Of a stretch of 6,960 bases of DNA, positions 1-5,541 are shown piece by piece. The position numbers and the translations under genes are program-made. The DNA lies in the NCBI GenBank assembly GCA_002362155.1, contig DETN01000206.1, positions 1 through 6,960 of the forward strand. The letters run 5' to 3'. Within the stretch, counting starts at the first letter, position 1. Each line of letters begins with the position of its first letter. Source of the stretch: Lachnospiraceae bacterium UBA3287. GTDB lineage: Bacteria; Bacillota; Clostridia; Lachnospirales; Lachnospiraceae. The notes under the pieces are model-generated. The model worked only from the letters and a program-made list of their open reading frames with translations, had not been told where the DNA came from and made no database searches.

Positions 1-277
1 AGCAGGAAAATGACCATGAATACGACGTCGGCCTGCGCTGACCTGCGCAGACTTAAAAATCTGCTCCGGGATGCCGGAAGAGAATGTGACGGATAAAGAG
101 CCGGGGCAGGGGAAGACCCTGTATTATACGGGGCTTCCGTGATCGCCATAAGAGGAAAACAGGAACTGTCAGGCACCTCCGGAAACAGGGCGGTCATTGT
201 GATCCGGCTGCAGAAGATGCTGGCGGCCCGAAGAGAAAACAATCAGGAAAGGGCGGGAGAGATGCTCCGGTCCCGGG
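1..277. other. Stretch without a recognisable gene at the window edge
   Basis: No frame here gives a protein I recognise. Two short + strand frames run in from or near the left edge: one open from base 1 to a TAA at 94-96, and one open from base 20 to a TGA at 140-142 ending in GKTLYYTGLP. Either could be the tail of an upstream gene, but neither shows a family motif. A perfect 6-bp inverted repeat with a 6-base loop (CTGCGC at 33-38, GCGCAG at 45-50) is present without a T-tract. A GTG-initiated frame from 139 to 390 runs straight through the terminator at 278-336 and has low-complexity basic composition, so it is not called. Confidence 0.4.
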
Positions 278-336
278 AAAGCGGCAAAGGCCCCTGTGCT
301 GTCAAAAGACCAAAGAGGGGCCTCTGCCGCTTTTTT
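278..336 (+). terminator. Long-stem intrinsic terminator
   Basis: GCGGCA (281-286) pairs with TGCCGC (325-330) and AGGCCCCT (288-295) pairs with AGGGGCCT (316-323). Only a single A/C mismatch (287/324) separates the two stems. The loop spans 296-315, and the stem runs directly into TTTTTT (331-336), with AAA at 278-280 able to extend the base. This is the form of a rho-independent terminator reading on the + strand. It should end transcription entering from the left and insulate the operon that starts near 450. The terminated transcript is not identifiable in the window. Confidence 0.85.
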
Positions 337-418
337 CAGATATGCGCAAAAGAGCAGGGGAAGGCAGGCAAAGCCCGAACCCTGCCCTGAGCCTGCCGGC
401 GGCCGCTTTGGAAGCCCC

Positions 419-447
419 TTGATTTTTCACTGAGGGGAGGCTACAAT
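419..447 (+). promoter_or_regulatory. Sigma-A-type promoter of operon A
   Basis: TTGATT (419-424, four of six matches to TTGACA) and TACAAT (442-447, five of six matches to TATAAT) are separated by exactly 17 bp. Transcription would start near 454, immediately before the palindrome at 457-472 and about 150 bases ahead of the first gene. It lies downstream of the terminator at 278-336. The position and the overlapping operator make it the best promoter candidate for operon A. It is predicted from sequence only. Confidence 0.6.
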
Positions 448-456
448 TACAGAAAG

Positions 457-472
457 GTTAGCAAGTGCTAAT
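457..472. promoter_or_regulatory. Palindromic operator, copy 1
   Basis: GTTAGCAAGTGCTAAT is an inverted repeat of TTAGCA/TGCTAA (458-463 and 466-471) around a 2-base centre. It would sit at about +3 to +18 of the promoter at 419-447, a classical position for a repressor. The same design recurs at 555-570. Because the operon encodes an HMA protein and a ZIP transporter, a metal-sensing repressor (DtxR/MntR-like or another) is a reasonable guess, but the binding protein is not encoded in the window and its family is not shown by the sequence. Confidence 0.6.
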
Positions 473-554
473 AATAATAATTCTGCTGACATTTACAATG
501 CTTTTTCAGACGGGCCGGTGCGCGGAGGAGAAGATTTTATTTTTTTCTTCAAAA

Positions 555-570
555 GTTAGCAAATACTAAC
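555..570. promoter_or_regulatory. Palindromic operator, copy 2
   Basis: GTTAGCAAATACTAAC has the same 7-2-7 layout as the site at 457-472 and an identical left half (GTTAGCA). The right half is TACTAAC, giving one mismatch between its arms at the G/T position. It lies 98 bp centre to centre from copy 1 and 31 bases before the first start codon. It could be an auxiliary operator that helps repression through looping, or it could control a second, weaker promoter (a TATGAT at 575-580 lies just after it). Two copies in one leader argue against chance. Confidence 0.6.
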
Positions 571-601
571 CGTATATGATGACAGACGGGAGAACAGGGA
601 T

Positions 602-1246
602 ATGAGATATGCGGGAATGCCTGCGGGCATGTGGATTCTTTTCGCCGGATCCTTCCGGAAGAAACTGGTATCTGTCCTGGGATGCAGCCGCAGGGAAGCG
701 CAGAGGACGGCCGCCCTGGCAGGGCGCAGGTACAGGCAGATCATCGCCTCTCTGCCGGAGTTTGAGAAGGGCGACCGTTTTAAGATGAATATCGTAAACT
801 GCGCCATGCTCTCTTCATTTATCCTGGCTATGGAAAAGAGGCCGGACCCTGATGCCCTTACGGAGTATTACGAAAAGGCCATGATGATCCCTCCCATGAA
901 ATGGTTCTGCCGTATGGGCGGAAGGGCAAAGTTTGGCGAAAAGGACATCCGGGGCATGAAAAAGTCGGCGGCCTTTCATGCTGCCGACCGGAATCCCTAT
1001 TCCTGGAACTTTGAGTTTCTTCCCTATGCGGACGGGAGCGGCTACGAGGCCAGATTTACCAGATGCGGCATCTGCACTCTGATGAAGGAACTGGGCCTGT
1101 ACGATCTGGTCCCGGCCATGTGTCATCTGGACTATGCCATGAGCAGGGAGGGAGGCGCGTCGGATTTCGTCCGGGAATATACCCTGGCTTCCGGCGGCCC
1201 CTTCTGCGACTGCGGATATAAAAAGAAAGGATGGAAAAACAGTTGA
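602..1246 (+). CDS. L-2-amino-thiazoline-4-carboxylic acid hydrolase family protein
   Basis: A 214-residue cytosolic protein of the ATC hydrolase family, named after an enzyme that opens the ring of 2-amino-thiazoline-4-carboxylate; most family members have no proven substrate. The diagnostic C-terminal half is intact: FTRCGIC (152-158), CHLDY (174-178), R191 followed by TLASGG (194-199), and CDCG (202-205). Family-typical residues PPMKW (97-101) and NFEFLPY (136-142) precede it. Cysteines at 103, 155, 158, 174, 202 and 204 could form a catalytic or metal-binding set. The ATG at 602 is the first possible start after an in-frame TAG at 557; GGGAG at 588-592 lies nine bases upstream. It is the first gene of operon A and overlaps the HMA gene by 16 bases. 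The family call is firm; the actual reaction is unknown, and the metal-related neighbours suggest it acts on a sulfur- or nitrogen-containing metal ligand only as inference. Confidence 0.85.
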   Translation: MRYAGMPAGMWILFAGSFRKKLVSVLGCSRREAQRTAALAGRRYRQIIASLPEFEKGDRFKMNIVNCAMLSSFILAMEKRPDPDALTEYYEKAMMIPPMKWFCRMGGRAKFGEKDIRGMKKSAAFHAADRNPYSWNFEFLPYADGSGYEARFTRCGICTLMKELGLYDLVPAMCHLDYAMSREGGASDFVREYTLASGGPFCDCGYKKKGWKNS

Positions 1247-1497
1247 ATAAGGTAATAATGAAGATAGATGGCATGATGTGCGGGATGTGCGAGACCCACG
1301 TATGCGAAGCCATCCGGAAGGCCGTCCCCGGCGCAAAAAAGGTAAAGGCATCAAGAAGCAGAAAGGAAGCTTCCTTCCTGACAGAAGAGGCCGTGGATAC
1401 GGCCTCCCTGAAGGCTGCCCTGGACGCCACCGGCTACAGCTGCCTGGGCATCGAATCGGCCCCTTATGAAAAGAAAGGCCTGTTCGGATGGTCATGA
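1231..1497 (+). CDS. Small HMA (heavy-metal-associated) domain protein, CopZ-like
   Basis: An 88-residue single-domain metal-binding protein with the ferredoxin-like HMA fold. The signature GMMCGMC is at residues 14-20 (C17 and C20 bind the metal), followed by ETHV (21-24), a form common in clostridial HMA proteins. The domain ends with ATGY before a KKGLFGW tail. Proteins of this type bind soft or borderline metals such as Cu(I) or Zn and pass them to partners in the cytosol; which metal is used here is not readable. The start is uncertain: AGAAAGG touches the ATG at 1231 with no spacing. An in-frame TTG at 1243 lies 12 bases after that AGAAAGG, and an ATG at 1258 has AAGG five bases before it. 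The 1258 start would remove most of the first beta strand, so the longer form is kept. It overlaps both neighbours, implying coupled translation. Confidence 0.9.
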   Translation: MEKQLNKVIMKIDGMMCGMCETHVCEAIRKAVPGAKKVKASRSRKEASFLTEEAVDTASLKAALDATGYSCLGIESAPYEKKGLFGWS

Positions 1498-2282
1498 AAG
1501 AGGTCCTGTGGGGGCTAATGATCCCCTTTGCGGGAACGGCGGCAGGGGCGGCCTGTGTGTTCTTTCTGAAAAAGGATCTGAGAGAGGGCCTGCAGCGGGC
1601 CCTGACCGGCTTTGCGGCCGGCGTAATGGTGGCCGCCTCCATATGGAGCCTGATCCTGCCCGCCATGGAACAGTCGGCCGGCATGGGAAGATGGGCCTTC
1701 CTTCCGGCCTTCGAAGGCTTCTGGCTGGGGATTCTCTTTCTCCTTCTGCTGGACAATGTCATCCCCCATCTGCACAGGTCCATTGACCGGGGGGACCAGG
1801 CGGAGGGACCCAGGACCTCCCTCAACAGGACCGTCATGATGGTGCTGGCGGTGACCCTCCACAACATTCCCGAGGGCATGGCTGTGGGAGTGGTCTATGC
1901 GGGCCTTCTTTCAGGAAACGGCAGCATCACATCCGGCGGCGCTTTGGCCCTGGCCCTGGGAATCGCTATCCAGAACTTCCCGGAGGGAGCCATCATCTCC
2001 ATGCCTCTGTTCGCGGAGGGGAAAAGCAGGAGAAGGTCTTTCCTTCTGGGGGTCATGTCTGGCGCGGTGGAGCCTCTCTTCGGGGGACTGACCGCTCTGA
2101 CTGCCTCTCTGGTGGTCCCCGCCATGCCCTGGTTCCTTTCCTTCGCGGCGGGAGCCATGCTCTTCGTGGTGGTGGAAGAATTGATCCCGGAGATGTCCTC
2201 CGGGGAGCACTCCAATATCGGCGTCCTCTTCTTTGCCGTGGGCTTCAGTCTCATGATGGCCCTGGACGCGGCGCTGGGATAA
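1488..2282 (+). CDS. ZIP-family divalent metal transporter
   Basis: A 264-residue integral membrane protein of the ZIP family (ZupT/GufA-like), which moves Zn2+, Fe2+ or similar ions into the cytoplasm. About eight hydrophobic segments are visible, near residues 6-27, 36-60, 72-92, 115-140, 148-173, 184-205, 207-229 and 243-263. The metal-site motifs are intact: HNIPEG (125-130), QNFPEG (162-167), and EELIPE (230-235). A short charged loop (about 96-114) contains a single His and is not the His-rich loop of some relatives. The ATG at 1488 has AGAAAGG nine bases upstream. An alternative ATG at 1494 forms an ATGA overlap with the HMA stop and would shorten the protein by two residues. Its position directly after the HMA gene suggests the imported metal is handed to that protein. 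Ion specificity is inference. Confidence 0.93.
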   Translation: MVMKEVLWGLMIPFAGTAAGAACVFFLKKDLREGLQRALTGFAAGVMVAASIWSLILPAMEQSAGMGRWAFLPAFEGFWLGILFLLLLDNVIPHLHRSIDRGDQAEGPRTSLNRTVMMVLAVTLHNIPEGMAVGVVYAGLLSGNGSITSGGALALALGIAIQNFPEGAIISMPLFAEGKSRRRSFLLGVMSGAVEPLFGGLTALTASLVVPAMPWFLSFAAGAMLFVVVEELIPEMSSGEHSNIGVLFFAVGFSLMMALDAALG

Positions 2283-2292
2283 GGAGCTTTAT

Positions 2293-3129
2293 ATGAAGAA
2301 ATATCACATTGAGGAGAATACGGTCCAGGAGACCCTGGTCATTCCCCTTTACGGGCGGCTGATCTGCTCTGAGCACTTTCCGGACCTGTTTTCGGATCCG
2401 GAGGCGGAAAGGATCTGCGCCTCTCTGGACTATGACTTTGAGAAAAGGCGCAGAAAGATGGAATCTCCGGCGGGCCTTTTCGGGGCACTGGAGGTGGCCC
2501 AGAGGCAGTACGACCTTCGCTGCGAGGTGAAAGATTATCTGAAGGAGCATCCGGCTGCCAGCGTGGTTAACCTGGGCTGCGGCCTGGACGATACCTTCCG
2601 CCAGTGCGACAACGGCATCTGCCGGGGCATAAACATAGATCTGCCGGACGTGATCCGGGTGAGGGAAGAGCTCCTTCCCGCCGGAGATCGGGAGACGAAT
2701 CTGGCCTTCGACCTGAACGACCATGCCTGGATGGACAGGGTCGACCCTTCGAAGGGCGCTGTCTTTTTTGCCGCCGGGGTATTCTACTACTTTCAGACCG
2801 GGGACTAAAGAAAGCTTTTTTGCGCCATGGCGGAAAGGTTCCCGGGAGCGGTGCTTTCTTTCGATGTCTGCAACAGGCGGGGCGCATCTCTCATGAGAAG
2901 GACCTGGCTGAGGGAAGCCGGGATCACTGAGGCCCCGCCCTTCTTTTCCCTGGAGGATGAGTCGGAGCTTAAGGAGTGGAGCAGCCGTTTTTCCTCGGTT
3001 TCCGCAAGAAGCTACATGCGGGGCTACCGGGACATATACAGGGATGTGAATCTCTTTCACAGGCTGATGATCCGCCTGTGCGATACCCTGGTCAGGATGA
3101 AGATCGTAAGGATCGGGTTCGGAGGATAG
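2293..3129 (+). pseudogene. Leucine carboxyl methyltransferase-family gene with in-frame stop
   Basis: One reading frame from 2293 to 3129 encodes a COG3315-like SAM-dependent O-methyltransferase (leucine carboxyl methyltransferase/PPM superfamily), split by a TAA at 2806-2808. The first part gives 171 residues, with ETLVIPLYGR (13-22), RQYD (71-74), the SAM-binding loop NLGCGLDD (93-100) and NIDLPD (114-119), ending after FYYFQTGD. The second part resumes in the same frame with RKLF and AMAERFPGA, and ends near MKIVRIGFGG. Family proteins run through this point without interruption, at about the reconstructed 278 codons. AAGGAG (2281-2286) overlaps the stop of the ZIP gene and drives the start. 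The second part has an ATG at 2827 but only a poor, distant AGAAAG (2809-2814). The truncated product keeps the SAM loop but loses the C-terminal half of the fold and is probably inactive. TAA cannot be a selenocysteine or pyrrolysine codon. A sequencing error is the alternative. Confidence 0.85.
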
Positions 3130-3132
3130 GAT

Positions 3133-3820
3133 ATGAGCAGAAAAGACCAGATCAGGAATGCCTACAAAGTGACCGGCACCCATGCCGGTTTCTATGACGG
3201 CATGATGACATATTCCAGTGCGGCGGGCAAAGCCATCTGCCGCCTTGTCTGGAACATGGACAGGGAAAAGAATCTCCGCTACATCGAAAAGGCCCTTTCG
3301 GGGGTACCGGAGGATTTTAAGGGAAAGCTTCTGGAGGTGCCTGTGGGAACGGGGGTCCTGACCATGCCCGTCTACATAGACCTGCCGGATGCGGACATCA
3401 CCTGCCTGGACTATTCCGCGGACATGCTTTCTGAGGCCGGGAAGAAGGCGGAAAGCCTTGGCATAAGGAACGTCACCTTCCTGCAGGGGGACGTGGGAGC
3501 CCTGCCCCTTTGAGGACGGATCCTTCGACATCGTTCTGTCCATGAACGGCTTCCACGCCTTCCCTGACAAGGAAGCGGCATACCGGGAGACCCTAAGGGT
3601 GCTTCGGCCCGGCGGGATCTTCTGCGGCTGCTTTTACATAGAGGGCGGCTGCAGCCGTACGGACTGGTTTGTGAATCACCTGTATGTCCCCAGGGGCTTT
3701 TTTACCCCTCCCTTTGAGACTAAAAAGAGCCTGAGAGACTGCCTGGCCGGCATGTACAGAGACGTAAAAGTGACGTCGGTGGAAGGCATGGGATGTTTTA
3801 AGTGCAGAAAGAAAGCATAA
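3133..3820 (+). pseudogene. Class I SAM methyltransferase gene with +1 frameshift
   Basis: A Methyltransf_11/25-type methyltransferase in two overlapping pieces. The first frame (from 3133, stop TGA at 3511-3513) gives 126 residues, with motif I as LLEVPVGTG (66-74), the acidic D93 in CLDYSADML, and LQGD (117-120). The second frame continues with EDGSFDIVLSMNGFHAF, LRVLRPGG and a C-terminal GCFKCRKKA, ending at 3820. Dropping one C from the run CCCC at 3505-3508 gives a seamless ALPFEDGSFD join and a 228-residue protein of normal family length. The gene starts at an ATG seven bases after GGAGG (3121-3125), which overlaps the end of the preceding gene. Causes to weigh: a homopolymer sequencing error, a real inactivating insertion, or recoding, since the break falls at CTT TGA, the hexamer used by the prfB +1 frameshift. 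The substrate is unknown. Confidence 0.85.
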
Positions 3821-3825
3821 AAGAA

Positions 3826-3842
3826 GCCCTGGAGACCAGGGC
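3826..3842 (+). other. Perfect hairpin after the last gene of operon A
   Basis: GCCCTGG (3826-3832) and CCAGGGC (3836-3842) form a perfect 7-bp stem with an AGA loop, only five bases after the stop codon at 3820. No T-run follows, so it is unlikely to terminate by itself. It may protect the mRNA 3' end or act together with the terminator that begins ten bases later. Confidence 0.6.
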
Positions 3843-3850
3843 CTAAGAAG

Positions 3851-3892
3851 GAAAGGCACCGGAAAGCCATACGGTTTTCCGATGTCTTTTTT
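3851..3892 (+). terminator. Intrinsic terminator of operon A
   Basis: CGGAAAGCC (3860-3868) pairs with GGTTTTCCG (3873-3881), with one G-T pair, around the loop ATAC. After one mismatch the stem can extend through GGCA/TGTC. TTTTTT (3887-3892) follows. It lies about 30 bases after the stop of the second methyltransferase gene, where operon A would be expected to end. Confidence 0.8.
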
Positions 3893-4123
3893 GTATGCCC
3901 GGTCCCTGTGGCCTGATGGAGCTATGGAGGGCCGGCAGCTCCGGACCCCGGCCTGCAGTCTGACCGTACAATACTCAACAGAGTCCGTCGTGCCTCTGCA
4001 TTCGAAGGAACACAGGATACAGGAAGAGACGGTCATTTTTATCCTCCCCTCCATCGAAATTTCGAATCGTGACCCACTGCAGCGAAGGCGGCCGGGAAGA
4101 CAGTGCCCCGAAAGATGCAGAAA
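3893..4123. other. Noncoding region between operons A and B
   Basis: I see no gene or known riboswitch or T-box element here. A + strand frame is open across 3882-4151, but its translation resembles no family and begins inside the terminator. The stretch contains competing short stems (GGAGCT 3918-3923 with AGCTCC 3937-3942; GGCCGG 3930-3935 with CCGGCC 3948-3953). It also holds a 12-bp perfect palindrome TCGAAATTTCGA (4054-4065), about 60 bases upstream of the operon B -10 box. The palindrome could be an operator, but one of this length is expected about once or twice by chance in a window this size. Confidence 0.4.
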
Positions 4124-4132
4124 TGCTATAAT
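4124..4132 (+). promoter_or_regulatory. Extended -10 promoter of operon B
   Basis: TGCTATAAT is a consensus -10 hexamer (TATAAT, 4127-4132) preceded by the extended TGn element. No good -35 is found at the usual distance, which is common for extended -10 promoters. A start near 4139 would leave a leader of about 50 bases before the regulator gene. It is the only strong promoter match between the operon A terminator and the regulator. Confidence 0.6.
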
Positions 4133-4177
4133 AAACATGACATACAGATGACGTGTTAGGTGTGATACCATATAAGC

Positions 4178-4182
4178 GGAGG
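4178..4182 (+). promoter_or_regulatory. Ribosome binding site deciding the regulator start
   Basis: GGAGG ends nine bases before the ATG at 4192 but directly abuts an earlier in-frame ATG at 4183 and lies inside the longest open frame, which begins at a GTG (4153). Its spacing selects 4192 as the start. Confidence 0.75.
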
Positions 4183-4191
4183 ATGAGAAGA

Positions 4192-5112
4192 ATGAAGACA
4201 GACAGGCTGATCGGCATCCTGTCCGTGCTGCTGCAGGAAGAGAAGACTACGGCGCCGGCACTGGCAGAAAAATTCGAGGTCTCCAGAAGGACCATAATGC
4301 GGGATATAGAAGATCTTGGCAGGGCCGGGATCCCCGTCTGTACGGTCCAGGGAACAGGCGGGGGCATCAGCATCATGGAAGGCTACCGGATGGACCGGAC
4401 CATCCTGACCTCCAGGGACATGCAGATGATCCTGGCCGGGCTCAGAAGCCTGGACAGCGTCAGCGGCAGCAGCTATTACAGTCAGCTGATGGAGAAGATC
4501 CGGGCAGGCTCCTCCTCTTTCATAAGCGGCAGGGACTCCATTCTGATCGATCTGTCTTCCTGGTACAGAGAATCCCTTGCCCCGAAGATAGGGGTCCTGC
4601 AGGATGCCATAGAAGAAAGGCGCCTTGTCAGCTTCCGCTACTTTTCCCCCTCCGGCGAAAGTGACAGGACGGCGGAGCCCTATTTCCTGATCTTCCGCTG
4701 GTCCAGCTGGTATCTGTGGGGCTTCTGCAGGGAAAGGGAAGACTTCAGGCTCTTTAAGCTGAACCGCATGGACAGCCTGAAGAAAACGGAAAAGACCTTT
4801 GAACGGAGGGAAGCGTCCCTGCCGGATCTTTCGGATGAAAAGATCTTCCCCGGGAAGATTAGAGTGAAGGCCCTGTTCGATCCGGATCAGAAATGGCGGC
4901 TGATGGAAGAGTTCGGGCCTGGCTGCTTTAAGGAGACCCGGGAAGGGAGACTTCTTTTTACCGCGGATTACACGGATCTGGGCAGCCTGACCTCCTGGCT
5001 TATGACCTTCGGGGACAAGGCGGAGGTGCTGGAGCCGCAGGAGGCAAGAGAGAGAATCGCTGGGACGGTGAAGAGAATGGCCGCCATCTATGAAAAGGAG
5101 GAAGAAGCATGA
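4192..5112 (+). CDS. YafY-type HTH/WYL-domain transcriptional regulator
   Basis: A 306-residue DNA-binding regulator. The N-terminal winged helix-turn-helix (HTH_11/DeoR-like) covers about residues 3-60, with ALAEKFEVSRRTIMRDI at 24-40 containing the recognition helix. A linker leads to the WYL domain (about 130-200), with the name-giving W173-Y174-L175 in SSWYLWGFC and the following FRLFKLNRM (185-193). WYL domains bind small ligands or nucleic acid fragments and switch the attached HTH. A C-terminal extension domain (about 210-306) is typical of this family. The start at 4192 matches the family N-terminus MKTDRL and has a GGAGG nine bases before it; the upstream 13 codons are leader. The gene is first in operon B and overlaps the VOC gene by ATGA, so it probably controls its own operon. 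Whether it activates or represses, and its ligand, are unknown. Confidence 0.93.
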   Translation: MKTDRLIGILSVLLQEEKTTAPALAEKFEVSRRTIMRDIEDLGRAGIPVCTVQGTGGGISIMEGYRMDRTILTSRDMQMILAGLRSLDSVSGSSYYSQLMEKIRAGSSSFISGRDSILIDLSSWYRESLAPKIGVLQDAIEERRLVSFRYFSPSGESDRTAEPYFLIFRWSSWYLWGFCREREDFRLFKLNRMDSLKKTEKTFERREASLPDLSDEKIFPGKIRVKALFDPDQKWRLMEEFGPGCFKETREGRLLFTADYTDLGSLTSWLMTFGDKAEVLEPQEARERIAGTVKRMAAIYEKEEEA

Positions 5113-5525
5113 GACTGGACGGATTCGGACTGCTGGTAAGCGACATGGGAAGGATGATCCGCTTTTACAGGGACGTTCTGGGATTTGAGATCCGGGAAGG
5201 GGAGGATGCCTCCAACGTGTATCTGGTAAAGGACGGGACCCTCTTTCTTCTCTACGGAAGAAAGGATTTCGAACAGATGACAGGCCGCCGCTATGACTAT
5301 GTCAGAGGCCTGAACGGACATTTCGAGATCGCCCTGTATGTGGATACCTTTGAGGAGGTGGACGCCGCCTTTAAAAGCGCGGTGGAAAAGGGCGCGGTGC
5401 CTGTACTGGAGCCGGAGACAGAGCCCTGGGGACAGAGGACCTGCTATATCGCGGATCCCGAAGGGAACCTGATCGAGATCGGGTCCTGGAACAGGCCCTA
5501 TGAAGGAAAGGACGGGGACCGGTAA
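5109..5525 (+). CDS. VOC family (glyoxalase/bleomycin-resistance fold) protein
   Basis: A 138-residue vicinal-oxygen-chelate protein built from two beta-alpha-beta-beta-beta halves. The first half contains LVSDMGRMIRFYRDVLGFEI (9-28); the second carries HFEIALYV (71-78), the helix VDAAFKSAVEKGA (84-96) and the closing ADPEGNLIEIGSW (115-127). H71 and E123 sit where many VOC enzymes place metal ligands, but this is positional inference. Family members include lyases, dioxygenases and drug-binding proteins. The length is normal for a single-chain VOC protein. Its start overlaps the regulator stop as ATGA. The function is most likely binding or modifying a small toxic compound sensed by the operon, but the substrate is unknown. 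Confidence 0.88.
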   Translation: MRLDGFGLLVSDMGRMIRFYRDVLGFEIREGEDASNVYLVKDGTLFLLYGRKDFEQMTGRRYDYVRGLNGHFEIALYVDTFEEVDAAFKSAVEKGAVPVLEPETEPWGQRTCYIADPEGNLIEIGSWNRPYEGKDGDR

Positions 5526-5530
5526 GAACA

Positions 5531-5535
5531 GGAGG
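5531..5535 (+). promoter_or_regulatory. Ribosome binding site deciding the GyrI-like gene start
   Basis: GGAGG six bases before the ATG at 5542. It rejects the ATG at 5500, which would overlap the VOC gene and add 14 polar residues absent from the domain. Confidence 0.8.
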
Positions 5536-5541
5536 AAAGAG

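Noticed and set aside
139..390. 83-codon + strand frame starting with GTG
   Set aside because: It reads through the strong terminator at 278-336, has basic low-complexity composition, and shows no plausible ribosome binding site.
457..472. CIRCE heat-shock element, suggested by TTAGCA...TGCTAA
   Set aside because: CIRCE is TTAGCACTC-N9-GAGTGCTAA. Here the arms are separated by only two bases, and no chaperone gene follows.
815..1879. 354-codon open frame on the - strand opposite the ATC-hydrolase-like, HMA and ZIP genes
   Set aside because: The opposite strand encodes three overlapping recognised proteins; the - strand translation has low-complexity Arg/Ser/Pro composition and no motif.
2806..2808. 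Recoded stop (selenocysteine or pyrrolysine) in the LCM-family gene
   Set aside because: Selenocysteine uses UGA and pyrrolysine UAG. The codon is UAA, and no SECIS-like stem is evident directly after it.
2251..3570. 439-codon open frame on the - strand opposite both methyltransferase genes
   Set aside because: It is a shadow of codon bias on the + strand. The + strand frames carry clear methyltransferase motifs on both sides of the lesions, while the - strand translation is rich in Pro, His, Arg and Gly without any family pattern.
4153..4191. N-terminal extension of the WYL regulator from a GTG
   Set aside because: It contains the GGAGG that serves the ATG at 4192, and family proteins begin at the equivalent of MKTDRL.
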